Source: Carposina sasakii (Eukaryota > Arthropoda > Insecta > Lepidoptera > Carposinidae). From it: a stretch of DNA of 64,000 nt. The number at the start of each line of letters is the position of its first letter. Position 1 is the first letter of the stretch. Below the pieces are notes generated by a model. It worked only from the letters and a program-made list of their open reading frames with translations. It did no database searches and had not been told where the DNA came from. Both the position numbers and the translations under genes were made by a program. The stretch lies in contig CP053173.1 in the NCBI GenBank assembly GCA_014607495.2, positions 496,001 through 560,000 on the forward strand, in the 5' to 3' direction. Below are positions 11,371-22,984 of this stretch, in pieces.

Positions 11371-11712
11371 ATGTAGACATTATCTTAGGTGAACGGTGAG
11401 ATGACCAAAAGAAACACATCCTCCATGACGTGATCGACGTCATCAACTACGTAAAGACGTTAAATAGACGAATGGAGGAACTAATACATGGAGGGATAGA
11501 AGATTTTACTGAAACTATAAGGGCACATCTCCGCCCAACGCAGACCGTGCATGGCGACGCCATAAGTCCTGGGTCCTAATACCGGTAGGTGTAAACATCG
11601 ACATGATGAAAATCGATGATTGTCGAGTCAGATGTTTCTATAATTATTTATGTATTTATACACCCAGGACACAAGACTTATACAGGGCAACCTCAACACC
11701 GATTTTATTTAC

Positions 11713-11808
11713 CTCATCCTTATTTCTAAGTTCCACTTCTGGTTCATTTTCCTTAATAATCATAGGAGTAATAGCGTCAGCAGCTACTTCATCGTCACTA
11801 TTAATCAT
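11713..11808 (-). CDS. SLC41A1-like: Alternative first coding exon of the SLC41-like gene
   Basis: On the minus strand an ATG at 11806-11808 opens 32 codons (MINSDDEVAADAITPM..., ending ELRNKDE). They stop exactly at a donor, GATGAG then GTAAAT, in phase 0. Exon 4 begins in phase 0 with KKEERWW, so direct splicing gives an open protein with a short acidic N-terminus replacing the 73 residues from exons 2 and 3. The exon would sit in intron 3 of the long form, with its own initiator about 45 nt upstream. No repeat family covers it. It could still be a chance ORF; transcript data would decide. Confidence 0.55.
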
Positions 11809-11850
11809 TTCACTGTTTTTTTTTTGTCACCACTTCACTAACTAATTGAA

Positions 11851-11855
11851 ACTGA
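11851..11855 (-). promoter_or_regulatory. Initiator of the proposed internal SLC41-like promoter
   Basis: The minus strand reads CTTCAGTTT with the predicted +1 A at 11853, 45 nt before the alternative ATG. A TATA-like TATTTAAG lies about 27 bp upstream. This supports a second promoter but is weaker than the distal TATAAAA promoter. Confidence 0.4.
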
Positions 11856-12004
11856 AGCGAAACAATTCTTTACTTAAATAATACTGAAAACCTCAAAAAT
11901 ATTCGAAGTCGTTTCAGTGTTTCGTCGATAACTTATCTGTTCCCGTTGATTCACTGGTATTTAACAAGTTTTAGGATTCCGTATATTTTTTCAGAGGTAT
12001 CAAA

Positions 12005-12125
12005 CGTTATCCAATTAGCTTAGGTATACCCGAGGAGGTTGGTGTCAGGAAGGCAGCTGGCTAAATACCAATTCAGTTTTGAATGAGACTGTATAGCGCC
12101 GACCGATGGACGATAATGGCAGGAA
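12005..12125 (+). repeat. LINE or SINE tail ending GATGATG
   Basis: GGTTGGTGTCAGGAAGGCAG, later GGCAGGAAGATGATGATCC, a tail style common in lepidopteran RTE-type repeats. Family not certain. Confidence 0.35.
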
Positions 12126-12253
12126 GATGATGATCCAAAAATCTTCATATTCTTAGAAACTTATTTAATTAGGTGCAAATTTATTTAATTAATCAGGTAG
12201 GTATTTGGATGTTCATTAGGTTCTCCTCCAAAAACTATTGAAGGGAGCACATA

Positions 12254-12517
12254 TACAGGGTGTAACAAAAAGGGTATGTTAAGCGAAAAGCTATGTAAAT
12301 AGCCCACTATAGAGAACCTATCTACATAATTTGAGACTCGAAATCACATTTTTATTTTTCAAGATTGTATGAAAATTTCTCAGATATTTAAAAATTCTCC
12401 ATACTATCGGGAAAAATAAACATGTGATTTCGGGTCTCAAATTTTGTGGATAGGTTCTCTACAGTGGGCTATTTACATAGCTTTTCGCTTTACATACCCT
12501 TTTTGTTACACCCTGTA
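12254..12517. mobile_element. MITE A copy, full length 264 bp
   Basis: TA-flanked on both sides with intact ends and arms; one of the best-preserved copies. Confidence 0.88.
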
Positions 12518-12696
12518 TAACTGGTGTTTGTCTACCACCGAACCCTATACACTCTGCTGATCCTCGAATGTGACGGACTTTTACTATACGGAACCATTAT
12601 CTTTGAAATTAGTTCAGTTCTATAAAAACCATCGATAATATCGATAGCATCCAATCAATGAAACAAAAACGATTAGCAATTTCAGAACTAGGCTTT

Positions 12697-13110
12697 TCTT
12701 TATTCTTTATTCTTTATTGCACATACACAAAAAGAAATATGGCATACAACATTAAAGAAGAGATGCATGTACAATGGCAAGCTTATCTCTACCAGAGATC
12801 TCTTCCAGCAAGCCAAGCAAGTAAAGAGAAATTGTTAACAACAGGGTAACATGTGCAATTAATAAATTCTAAGAAACTACAAAACTACATTAAGAAAAAA
12901 AAGGAGAAAAAACAAATGACAGCATATTCATATAATGGACAGGTAGTGATCCTTCAGCTTTTCCCTAAATGTGCCAACAGTGTGACAATCTCTAACCGTG
13001 TGGGGTAATTCATTCCAGAGCTTAACCGCCCGAACCGAGAAAGAATACCCAAAAGCCCCAGAATTAAATCGGGGAGTTTGTAGCAGGCTTATTAGTAACC
13101 GCCTTTAATA
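12697..13110 (-). pseudogene. CR1-like LINE, C-terminus and 3' tail
   Basis: On the minus strand about 55 residues are open: SFSVRAVKLWNELPHTV, then RDCHTVGTFREKLKDHYL. This is the C-terminal pattern of CR1-type non-LTR retrotransposons. It is followed by the AATAAAGAATAAAG tail. 5'-truncated. It serves as the uninterrupted reference for the copy split at 9908-11225. Confidence 0.65.
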
Positions 13111-13125
13111 TTTTAAGATCCGATA

Positions 13126-13171
13126 AATAGATGACGAATCTATTCTCAAATAGATGACGAATCTATTCTCT
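13126..13171. repeat. 23-bp direct duplication
   Basis: AAATAGATGACGAATCTATT plus three bases, repeated twice in tandem. Confidence 0.8.
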
Positions 13172-13539
13172 CGCATCAATATTGTTAATTTGATTAGTTT
13201 CACTAACGGGGCGGCGGTAGACTCACAACTTACTACGTGGGATTTAGGCTGATAGTTGAAAGTTCGGTGAATAATTTGCACACTTCTGCTCAACTTTTGG
13301 AGATTCCACCTTTGCATAATATGGTTGGCAAAAATTGGCAGTTCTATGTCGAATCAATCACCTTATAAGATATAAAGAAGTGATGATTCAAACTTTACAC
13401 TTGAAAAACTTGAACAATTGAATAATTAATAATATAAAAACTCCTCACTGGAGTGCACTCAATGGACAGATACGATTATGAATACGAGTGTTAGTACCAT
13501 TTGCTGTAATGACGTCACTATTTGTAAAAAAAAACTTAC

Positions 13540-13667
13540 ACCCGATAAAGGTTGCTTCTCAGCATCGGCCTCGTTGATCTTCTTATCCGGGGGATCCCCG
13601 GGACTCTTCAGGTCTCCACTGGAGTTTATAGATGCCATTGTGAATCCGTTCTCCGATCCAATTTCAT
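13540..13667 (-). CDS. SLC41A1-like: SLC41-like exon 3, hydrophilic N-terminal segment
   Basis: 128-nt exon between a CCCAG acceptor (13668-13670) and a strong donor GTAAGT (13534-13539). Only one frame is open: two bases finish the Asp codon from exon 2, then 42 codons run to the donor in phase 0. The peptide has charged and proline-rich parts (SGDLKSPGDPPDKK, then NEADAEKQPLSG). The alternative donor GTGTAA two bases upstream would break the frame with the next exon, so GTAAGT is chosen. No recognised domain lies in this exon; identity comes from its junctions with exons 2 and 4. Confidence 0.75.
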
Positions 13668-14059
13668 CTGGGAAGAAAATGGAATGTTGTTTAATTTCGT
13701 GAGCGTACTGTTACATACTCCAAACATATTTATTGATGAATTTCACAAATTATATTTTTGTAGTATATAACAAAATGCAGATCAGCAATAAAGCACTACA
13801 TATTTTGCCTACTGACTAACATCGGGCTAGTCAGTATCAGCTCTAGCCGAATTGCTGCCCAACTACGGACTGGTTTCCCTTCCTTTCGATCTGGTGCATC
13901 AATCAAAAGCTCTGTTAGTCCACTCCACCGTGGAGTTTGTGAAAGTAAAGCTGTGTTTTTATACTCGTATATACTCGTAAAGTGTAGTAGAAATAGTCTT
14001 TCAAATAATAAACTTAGTGTGCTAAAAAAAAACTTCCGGCCGCCATCCCAACAGTACGT

Positions 14060-14107
14060 AAGAGTCCTCGGACACTCAGACATTCTCTCAGGCGATAAGC
14101 TAACATA
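14060..14107 (+). repeat. Repeat family E fragment
   Basis: Short block with AGAGTCCTCGGACACTCAG and TTCTCTCAGGCGATAAGC. Confidence 0.4.
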
Positions 14108-14159
14108 GCCGTATTTGTATATCTCCAAACGTGACCATATGTTAACGTAACGCATATAT

Positions 14160-15300
14160 AGGTACGTATATAATGTGGATCTATTAATATGTTAAAACAA
14201 GAAATGCATAAATTATATACAGTCACTTTGTTTATTTGTGATGGTTGTTAAAAGCATACATTTTATGCAAATTTTGCTGATTTATTATTTGCTGGTAGAT
14301 AAATACAATTTTAAATGATACGCAGGAAGCACGTTTTGTCGGTATAAAATTAAAATACTTATGGTCTCGGTGGTTTTAGCTATGTTAACGTTAAGGTGAT
14401 TTATCCTATATCGAAATTTTCCATTGAAATAGAAATATGTTCTGCAAGTTAGATATGATACAAAATTAGTGGACCCTCATCAGCTTCTCTTATTGGAACC
14501 CGATTGCGCCACCTATCGGTTCCATGTTCTTTGTTTACGAAAAACTATTACGGCTGTGTACCGTAATATTACCAAAAATTAAGACGCTTTAAGTCGTCAT
14601 CGGCGACTGTGGCCAGTTTTCATTTGACGCTTTAAGACGTCTTTGGCAGTCAAAGGGTCAAACCCTCACTGAGCCCACTCAAATTTACAAAGATACGATA
14701 TACCTACCTACTCATAATACTGATATATTTTCTCAAAATGCTGACGGCTATTTTGGCCAAAGAATTAGCTTTGCTATCCAGCGCGGATTTTATTTTTATG
14801 GATAGTTACAATAGGCTCTTGCATGTCGCTTAAACGCCTTCTAATACAGCCTGTACTTTAAGTGTAAGTACAAGAAAAAAATCTAGTATATTGCCCTGCT
14901 TACGACCTACAACTACTTAACTACTAATATTGACTTGTTGACAATAGTATAAAAAAATGCAGCAAAATCTTTACAACGTAACATTCCGCAGCGTAGGAAA
15001 GTTAAGTGTGCCAGTCACAAGGTTACATCGCTCGACTTAGGTTTTTTTTATTTATTTTGAATATTCAGCGTCAACAACATTAACGTAGTAAGTAATACTA
15101 CTAAACTACTATACTATACGCCAACCGTCGTCGTGGTTAAAAAATCAGCTGTTCCATACATTTCAGTGCAGTAATTATTCGAGATTGTATGGAATAGCTG
15201 ATTTTTTTTTCAACATTTCGGAGTTGGTCCCATAGTGAAAGTTGTTTCTTTTTACCTACCTAGTTTCGTGTCAAAAGATAATCACTAATTTTGGATAGAC
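14160..15300. other. Intronic DNA, one small hairpin, no gene
   Basis: AT-rich with no recognised repeat family. A short inverted repeat occurs at about 15145-15212 (AAATCAGCTGTTCCATAC and GTATGGAATAGCTGATTT). Confidence 0.5.
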
Positions 15301-15304
15301 CTTA

Positions 15305-15568
15305 TACAGGATGTAACAAAAGGGGTATGTTAAGCGAATAGCTATGTAAATAGCCTACTAAAAGGAAACTACATACAAAATTTCAGACTCAAAATCACAT
15401 GTTTATTTTTACAAATAGTATGGAGAATTCCAAAGCAACTCAGGAATGTTCATACAATCTTGAAAAATAAACAAGTGATTTCGAGTCTGAAATTTTGAAA
15501 ATAGCTTCTCTATAGTGGGCTATTTACATAGCTTTTCGCTTAACATACCCTTTCTGTTACACCCTGTA
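15305..15568. mobile_element. MITE A copy, full length 264 bp
   Basis: TA-flanked, ends TACAGGATG and CACCCTGTA. Followed within 25 bp by a family D repeat. Confidence 0.87.
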
Positions 15569-15588
15569 TATGAGTACATAACACACAC

Positions 15589-15690
15589 TTAACTATACCC
15601 TCAAAATTGGTCAGAAGTGGCACCATGTGGTTCTATCGGCCCTTGGTGCTCTGCCTACCCCGTAAGGGATAAGGCGTATGTAACATACAC
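15589..15690 (+). repeat. Repeat family D, 3' part
   Basis: Contains CAAAATTGGTCAGAAGTGG, TCGGCCCTTGGTGCTCTGC and CCCCGTAAGGGATAAGG. The family is defined at 58105-58345. Confidence 0.6.
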
Positions 15691-16029
15691 TCGAAAAACA
15701 TAACTCTGCTACAGATGCAGTCCGGTAAAATTTTTATTAGATTATTTGCTTTATTTATATGCTTATCTAAAATTTTAAGGTTTGTAGGTTAGAAAGATGG
15801 AAATAATTGTTTATTGAACTTATCTGTTTGCCTTCCGGGGTGATTTTCCTCGTTGATTAGTTTCCTTCGGCAAATTTCAAGGTCTAGTCAGGTTTGGCTA
15901 GGGTTGCCTGCTTTTGGTAATTAATTAATTGATTTGGATTACATAGTAGGTATAATAAAGTATTCACAATAAAAGTTTTATGTTTAACACAGGTTTAAAT
16001 TAATTATCTACCCTTAAAATTATAATTTT

Positions 16030-16195
16030 AGACACCTAAGACGTGTTGGATGGACTGTGTATGAGTTCATATGCGTGAACTGAGATTGAGTACCAAGATC
16101 ACGGATAATAGAAATGAATGGAAAAAGAGGTCATATTCGACATAATCGACCCCAAATGAATGGGAAAAGGGCAGGAAGAAGAAGTACTAACGCTT
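16030..16195 (+). pseudogene. RTE-type LINE 3' tail fragment
   Basis: GTTGGATGGACTGTGTATG, GAATGGAAAAAGAGGTCAT and the final AAAAGGGCAGGAAGAAGAAG match the 3' end style of RTE-like LINEs in Lepidoptera. No usable frame. Confidence 0.4.
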
Positions 16196-16259
16196 TTAAT
16201 ACATTTTAATATCTGCCGAGTTCAGGGTTCAAAATAAAGTACCTACTTAATTAATTTCA

Positions 16260-17200
16260 TGTTTTTTATTGTTATAATAAAGTTTATAGAAGGTTCAGAG
16301 GTCTACATAACGTAAGATAATTAACTATTTTAATGTACGGTTGGCAATCCTAGGTTTGGCGACCTACAAATGTTCGGTTAGACCTTATAAGAACATACGA
16401 TGTGTGTATTTTCCATAGGTATATTTCATACGATAGACAAGCGGACGATGTGATCTTGCTTTGATTTGACGCGATAGAAAGAGATATACTCGAGGGGAAG
16501 GCCTCCGCATTCGAGATGCTCAAGCGCCACTATTTGGGCGCACGGTAGTGGCCACGCCAAGACGAGCTAACTGAGACGCAAGGGCACTACACTACCTGTA
16601 ATTATTTTGAATTCTCAATATTTAATATTGTCTTCTATTAATTAAAATTAATTTACCTTAAATCAAGATTAGGCTTCAACCAGATTAAAGTTATTTAATT
16701 TACTTTACTATGTACCATTTTCAATCAATGTTTCGGTTAAAGCCAGAAGATTGGTTTTATTATTAGTTTATTGGCCTCTCTATTAATCGTTTGATATCAG
16801 CCATTATATTCATTGGTCCATGATATCAATGAATTTAAAATATGGTGAATATCACATGCATCCACCGCAACGCAGGATGCCCGTAACAAATACACGGAAT
16901 AGTGCCTACATAATTATTTTCTACTGTTAACAGGTACCAATAAAAATGGAAAATATCAGATAAAAATTATATAACCACATTAAGAATCAGGTTAAGGTAA
17001 GCCTGTTCTTAGGGCTAAAACTAATTAATAGCTTAGGTCTAGGTAAGTTATAATTATTTACAATCACAAAAATATGTGATTTACCTATTTATTTACATAC
17101 TCGTATTTTGATCAAGTACAGATCTACTTTACTATGCAGGAAATAATAATATATGCTTTACTAATAGGAAATCGACATACGATATTCTAGGCCAATGTGT
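16260..17200. other. Intronic DNA, nothing recognised
   Basis: AT-rich. A slightly GC-richer patch at 16480-16580 has no recognised similarity. Confidence 0.45.
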
Positions 17201-17207
17201 GTTATTA

Positions 17208-17472
17208 CACAGGGCGTAACAAAATGGGTATGTTAAGCGAAAAGCTATGTAAATAGCCCACTAAAAGGTACCTACCCACAAAATTTTTAATTTTAATAAA
17301 ACATGTTTATTTTTCCAGATAGTATGGAGAATTCCGAAATAACTCAGGAATGTTCATACAATCTTGAAAAGTAAACATTTGATTTCGAGTCTCTAATTTT
17401 GGAAATAGGTTCTCTATAGTGGGCTATTTACATAGCTTTTCGCTTAACATACCCTTTCTGTTACACCCTGTA
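17208..17472. mobile_element. MITE A copy, about 265 bp
   Basis: TA-flanked; first base mutated (CACAGGG). The right end CACCCTGTA is intact. Confidence 0.86.
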
Positions 17473-17545
17473 TAATTAATATCATCTATTTACTACCTAT
17501 ATATTTTGTATATAAAATGCTTTATTCTGAATGACTGATTAATGT

Positions 17546-17626
17546 TAATGGCGCCATGTGGTCCTATCGGCCTTTGGTGCTCTGCCTACCCCGTAAGGGA
17601 TAAAGGCGTGATTATGTATGTATGAT
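17546..17626 (+). repeat. Repeat family D fragment
   Basis: GGCGCCATGTGGTCCTATCG through CCCCGTAAGGGATAAAGGCG, then a TATG-rich tail. Confidence 0.6.
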
Positions 17627-17732
17627 TAATGGATTAACGCACAGCTTTAATCGCTGATCTTAGAAACCTGAAACTTACGAGAGTGTAAAAAAAAGTGTAA
17701 AGAGATGGTCAAATTCGTCATCCGAGTTAATT

Positions 17733-17815
17733 GACCCGGTAGCTCAGTTGGTTAGAGCGAAGCGCGGAATGCGAGAGGTCGTGAGTTCAAGTCTCACTCG
17801 GGTGAATTTTTTTTT
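17733..17815 (+). other. tRNA-like sequence with poly-T terminator
   Basis: Reads like a tRNA: GACCCGG acceptor, TAGCTCAGTTGG (A box), stem GCTC/GAGC, T arm GTGAG-TTCAAGT-CTCAC (B box), TCGGGTG acceptor, then a run of Ts as in a Pol III terminator. The anticodon stem (AAGCG/CGAGA) does not pair and the loop lacks U33. It is therefore probably a tRNA pseudogene or SINE head, not a working tRNA gene. Confidence 0.6.
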
Positions 17816-18049
17816 TTCATTTCTTAATATTATTTCTAATATCTTAGTGTATTCTTTGTTGATATGAAAGAATTCGGGAAGTCGAAAAAAAGGGAAATCA
17901 TATGAAATACCAACGCAAAAATCAAAACCAACATATCAGTTATTCCTGGACAAAGAATTTTATATGTAGACCTATTTAGATAGACAGGTATACTTAGATA
18001 GACTAGTAGAAGTTAGATATAATTTTAAAAAGAGTAAATATAAGTATAC

Positions 18050-18131
18050 CTATTACAGAATATCCCTGCATTTTCTTCCAAACCTTATCAACCGACATTT
18101 CAAGTCGAGCCCCCATATTCAGAATCGACAT
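18050..18131 (-). other. Weak candidate third first exon
   Basis: A minus-strand ATG at 18129-18131 opens 27 codons starting MSILNMGARLEMSV and reaches a possible donor (AATAG then GTATAC) in phase 1, the phase exon 3 needs. No clear promoter element or family similarity was seen, and the donor is not strong. It may be a chance ORF. Confidence 0.18.
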
Positions 18132-18134
18132 TGT

Positions 18135-19045
18135 TACTCCACTCCACTCAACACTACCACCACCCAATGTCATTCACTTAGGTGTCACTTTGCCTTGTAT
18201 ACATATCACACGACTTTTTATTACACGACAGATATTTTGCAACTGTTTAGAAATCGTTTTTAATTTGACCTGTACACTTTGAATGCTGGAGACACACTAA
18301 AAAATCTCACTGAACTATCGTTAATTGCGGAACTGATACTTCCTTGTAAAAAAGTTATTTCTCGACTTTTGTCTATGTACAGTGTCTTAACATTTGAATG
18401 CGATATTTTTTCTGTTATCTTTCTGCTATCGTTTACTGTTTCGTGTCCTATCTTTAGGTATTTATTATCTATCTCGGTGTCTCAATATATAGGTACTATT
18501 TATATATTCACATATTTATAATATAGTTTCTAAATTACACCATACAAGAATAAAAACTATCCGTAAAATCTTCTAAAGTACCATATAACAAAAACTATTC
18601 ACTAATTATGTTCCATTACATATTTTTGTATTATTATTATTATTATTTGATAATAATGTGTATTATTTTAAAGGTATCTAACCTCACAGTCACATTATAG
18701 CTAATATTATTTAAGTAAACACTATAAAATTATTTGCAAACAATCATTTCGAAACTTCGAACGACACATCACTGTTTAATCTTAATAATTATATTATTAC
18801 ATTATTTCGATTGATTTAATAAATAAAAAAAATACGCGTGAGCACATCCATAGGTAATACGTTTATAACTGTGTAAGCATTATACCATTTATAGTCATAA
18901 AATACAGTGCAGAATGTGGGTACAGATAAAACATTATTTATAGTTATGCTTTACTTTGTGATAACTATGTTGATTTGTTTATTATTTGTGTAGGTACTAA
19001 ATAAGGATGAGAACGATGTGAAAACTAACCTATTTTAACATTTTT
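18135..19045. other. AT-rich intronic DNA, nothing recognised
   Basis: Only short spurious frames; no repeat family identified. Confidence 0.45.
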
Positions 19046-19049
19046 TTAT

Positions 19050-19275
19050 AATACCCACCTGTGCTAATGCGGGGCTTCACTGTTACATCAGCTGCATCTA
19101 CTTCCGCGTCATATGAGTCAACAAAGAAAGTGAGGGACGTTCCCTTAAATGATAAGATTGTCACTAATCTTTTACATCTGGCCTCGGTGCACGTGGCTAT
19201 AGCATCTCTTTCGTGATCCTGCAGTTCAGTTCTATTCGGAACACAGCCATGTGTATAATGTGTGTGATAAAAATA
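19050..19275 (+). repeat. Repeat family E, near full copy
   Basis: GCTAATGCGGGGCTTCACTG to GGAACACAGCCATGTGTATA. It ends directly before a reversed Helitron. Confidence 0.6.
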
Positions 19276-19283
19276 TATTTGTT

Positions 19284-19626
19284 ACTAGTGGACGCCCGCG
19301 ACTCCGTCCGCGTGGACTAAAAAAAAAACAAAATGTCGAAATTATCCGGGATAAAATCATTTTCCCGGGATAAAAAGTAGCCTATATGTTAAGTGGGACC
19401 TGTCACAATATATTCCTGAAAACTGCATCGAAATCGATTTAGCCGTTTTTGAGATTAGCGTGCACAAACGCACAGACAAACCGACAAACAGACAGACAAA
19501 CCGACAAAAATTCCAAAAATCATCGTTTTGGGTCCTATTGCGTTGATAAAGGTCTCCTATATTTTTACTCATATATCTTCCATGTACAGACAGCGATCCG
19601 TTACATTTTTATTATATGTATAGATT
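19284..19626 (-). mobile_element. Non-autonomous Helitron, reversed
   Basis: The left end reads CTAGTGGACGCCCGCGACTC, the reverse of the 3' end GTCGCGGGCGTCCACTAG. The interior has the GATTTAGCCGTTTTTGAG block and ACAGACAAACCGACAAA repeats common to lepidopteran Helitrons. No coding sequence. Confidence 0.6.
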
Positions 19627-19879
19627 AAGTACCTGTAGCATAACCTGCCCGATGACAACCCTAATGCCCATATCTCATTGTATGGTCAAATTTAAACTAC
19701 ATTGCATATAAAAAGGCCTCAAGAAGTTTATTGACACATGATTCTTTTTAAATTCACATTTGTTCGTTTACTTTTCTTTACCGTTTCCTCTATGATACCT
19801 TGTATGACTGATGATTGACATGAAGTAAATAGGTACTTAGAGTAAAATATGTCTTTAAGTCAGTCTATCAAAGATAATT

Positions 19880-19950
19880 ACTTGCCATTTGATAAGAAGG
19901 TTACGGGTTCGATACCCGGCAGGGTCAAATACGTGCATTTTTTGCACGTT
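19880..19950 (+). repeat. SINE fragment with Pol III B box
   Basis: GGTTACGGGTTCGATACCCG is a tRNA T-arm/B-box sequence, and GGCAGGGTCAAATACGTGCA follows. The A-box side is lost. Confidence 0.4.
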
Positions 19951-20164
19951 TCTATATTTATACCACTTTATTTATAATCAATTTATTTGATAATTACGTA
20001 GGTAGGTTACTGCCGATAAAATGGATGCACGGTTGTAAAAAAGCAAAGTTTATACCGAAAACGTGTCAATTTGCTATATAATTTCCGCTAGGCTCAAGGT
20101 ATTATTTATTCCTCTATGGTATTATATAAAATTTTTTTAGTCATAGGATGTTTAGAGAAGATCT

Positions 20165-20640
20165 AAAAGTGTTGGATGGACTGTGTTGGATAGAAAGATC
20201 TGAGTAGCTGATACTCGTAATAGACAGTAGGAATAAGTGGAAGAACATACATATTTATTTATTTTATTTTCTGTTTATTGCCTTATTATATATGTATATA
20301 TCTACTCATGTATGTATATTTTGTTTAGTGGGTAAGTTTTGAGTTACCTAGCTTTCCTACTTCCTACTAATATTATAAAGGCGAAAGGTGTGACTGTGTG
20401 TGTTTGTTACTTCTTCGCGCAAAAACTACTGAATGGATTTTGATGAAACTTCATAATAATATAGCTTACATATCAGAATAACACATAGACTAATTTTTGT
20501 CCCGGGAAAATATTTTCATTCCGGATAATTTCGACATTTTTTTTGCAGTCCACGCGGGCGAAGTCGCGGGCGTCCACTAGTAAAGAATAAGAACATTTCG
20601 CCGACCTCAAATTAATGGCAACAGGGTAAGACGAATCTAG
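20165..20640 (+). pseudogene. Diverged RTE-type LINE tail split by a Helitron
   Basis: TGGATGGACTGTGTTGG at the left and CGCCGACCTCAAATTAATGG at the right match the tail at 16030-16195. The Helitron at 20362-20580 lies between them. Confidence 0.35.
20362..20580 (+). mobile_element. Non-autonomous Helitron, 219 bp
   Basis: Starts TCCTACTAATATTATAAAG and ends GAAGTCGCGGGCGTCCACTAG minus its first base: TC...CTAG ends with no target duplication, as in Helitrons. The interior has TACTGAATGGATTTTGATG. Confidence 0.65.
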
Positions 20641-20644
20641 TTAT

Positions 20645-22015
20645 TATTATTAATACAAACACATTCCATATAAGATCTTGATCTTGATTGCAAATTAGAT
20701 ATAAAATTTAGATTTGATTAAACTTAATTATATTATTTGATAATTTAAAAGATATAGTACAATGACGATAAGGGTTATGATAAAGTTGTTTCATAATTAA
20801 TTAAAACATTGCTTAAGATTATACAATCTCAAAAAGTTGCCTGTATTAAATATTAAAATTTGTAGCGTACTGCTAAGTAGGTATATCTGTACAGTAAGTA
20901 CATATTCAATATCTACTTATTACTTGTATAAAGAAGGACTTCTATTATGGTTTTGTTTCGGTAAAAAAAATAAAAAACGGCCATAACGTTTTTAATGTAA
21001 CTTTTGTTCCTGTGTGTGTCCAGGGAAGACACGCTTTATTTTTGGGATCGGGAGGAAATGAAGCTGCTGACTAGATCTATTCCGGTCCGATCCCAACAAA
21101 TTCCAGTCTGATATCAAAACAATTTTTAGATTCCGGTCTGATCCCGTAGAGTTCTTTTTTAATGTGCAAGGTCAGAAAATATAATAGGAAATAAAATAAT
21201 GAAAATTCTACAAGTGGTTTTATTGAAGAACGACAAAGTTAAGAATAATTAAATAAGAATTAGTAAAATTAAATCTCTTAGTAAAAATCAAAAATCATTC
21301 GAAAAACAATATTGTATGTGTCTACTTGCGTTTTACTTGCTTACAGTACAAAAAATCATTAAGAAGACACATGGGATCAGAATGGAATACAAAATAAATG
21401 AAATATTCATCTGATCCCGCGAGGCTTGCTAGGGTCGGAATATCGCTGACAAGCCATCAGTAAGCAATAAAATGTATGTACCTACACCTATACACACTAA
21501 TTTATTGTGCTTATTAATATTTAATTAAAAATAAATACATAGTTATTTAATTGCGAGTGTACATGGGGATACTACATTAATATCGTTTCTATGGTGAATT
21601 AAAAAATAAAAACAATATCTACACCCATGCGTTGACATTTTGCGAACTTAAGTGTCCCTATTGAGATAGGGATTATTACAAAATATCAAATAATTTTAAT
21701 GCGATACTTGGCCGAACACGGCCGCACAGCCGTGCCACCTGCGTTCGCATAAGAAAAGTAACCTGTAATTTTGAATACAATAACGGAAAACAGCTTGTTG
21801 TGTGCATTAAATGAATTGTTTATTTGCATACACATCTTAAATTATGTACTTGCACATTATCTTTAAAATAATCATGCATTGTTCACTTTCCCTGTCTTAG
21901 CGACTTCCTAGCTTGAAATAATATAAAACAAAGCGTTAAATAAATAGATAAATAGGATTACTAATAATACTGATTTTTACATTCGAACATTTGGATAAAA
22001 AGTTTTTATATACAT
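20645..22015. other. Intronic DNA, no gene recognised
   Basis: AT-rich. Between 21040 and 21430 the words TCCGGTCTGATCCC and close variants recur, perhaps an old degenerate repeat. No frame of interest. Confidence 0.4.
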
Positions 22016-22019
22016 ATTA

Positions 22020-22385
22020 TACAGGTTGTTTTTTCGTTGCCACCCTTAACGAAGGGTATACATTAAAAAAATAAGTTTATCCCGAAAAAATGCTGGGAAA
22101 CAATGTAAATTTTTTGAAAAACTTTTATTACTCGATCGGGCTAAATTGTCCAGTGTTTATACTAGTTTTTTCATAGACAAATATTAATTATTTCTCGTGA
22201 AAAAATCTTGCTACACGCGTCAATGTGCACTTACGCAGAAAAACGCAGTCTGTTTACTCAACTTTGGATCCTAATATCTTGGGAACCAGACACTTCCCAG
22301 TTATGCTTCCATGGAGAAAAATGATCGTTATGATGAGGAGATTCCGTAGTTTTCGGGAACGTTGACGACCAAAAAATACCCTGTA
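22020..22385 (+). mobile_element. MITE B copy 2
   Basis: TA-flanked, ends TACAGGTTG and ACCCTGTA. It sits at the TA-rich tail of the reversed family E repeat that follows. Confidence 0.82.
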
Positions 22386-22386
22386 T

Positions 22387-22625
22387 GTTATGTACACACG
22401 GGGTGTTCCTAAAAGGGGTGACCATAACTGTAGAATTACGAAGGAGATCCTATAGTCAGCCACGTTTAGGATAGCAGGACCAGATGTAGGTATAAGATCA
22501 GCAACAAGTTGCTATTTGATCGCCTGAGAGAACGCCACCGAGTTCCTTAGTCGTCCCTTACGACATGCACGGAAGGAGATGCAGCTGATGTATTCTAGTG
22601 AACCCCGCATCAGGACAAGAAAAAG
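22387..22625 (-). repeat. Repeat family E, reversed
   Basis: The minus strand gives the E sequence from CGGGGTTCACTAG to the GGAACACC/CGTGTGTACA tail next to MITE B copy 2. Confidence 0.6.
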
Positions 22626-22677
22626 TCAAATGTTAAGTTTTTAACTAAGTCTTGTTTAAGGTTTCTTTGATGTAATT

Positions 22678-22775
22678 TTTAGGGTTCCGTAGCTATTTTA
22701 ATATCTGTAAGAACATTGTCTAGCCTACGCTACATGGGCGAGTCCGACTCGCACTTGGCCACCTTTTTAAGTTCT
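22678..22775 (-). repeat. Repeat family G, internally deleted
   Basis: Only both ends remain: TAGGGTTCCGTAGC and CGAGTCCGACTCGCACTTGG. Confidence 0.55.
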
Positions 22776-22800
22776 TATGACCTATTAGTATCGTGTAGAG

Positions 22801-22984
22801 CAGAGGTTCCCAAACTTTTTTTACTCATAGACCCCTTTTAAAAGATAACTGGTTCTGGTAGACCCCCTACAGGCCTACACCATATACAAATTAATTGTGA
22901 ACCTCATTTTTTCACATCAACGTAGACCCCACCGAGTCTCCTGTGGACCCCTGAGGGTCCACCAGACCAATTTGGGAACCACTG
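22801..22984. mobile_element. hAT-type MITE, 184 bp, perfect 8-bp duplication
   Basis: Ends CAGAGGTTCCCAAA and TTTGGGAACCACTG, flanked by GTGTAGAG at 22793-22800 and 22985-22992. An 8-bp duplication plus CAG..CTG ends define a hAT element. A relative lies at 48553-48724. Confidence 0.88.

Noticed and set aside
13796..14155. 119-codon minus-strand ORF
   Set aside because: Overlaps a repeat E fragment and low-complexity sequence; no recognisable residues.
17733..17805. Functional tRNA gene
   Set aside because: D and T arms are good but the anticodon stem does not pair and U33 is missing.
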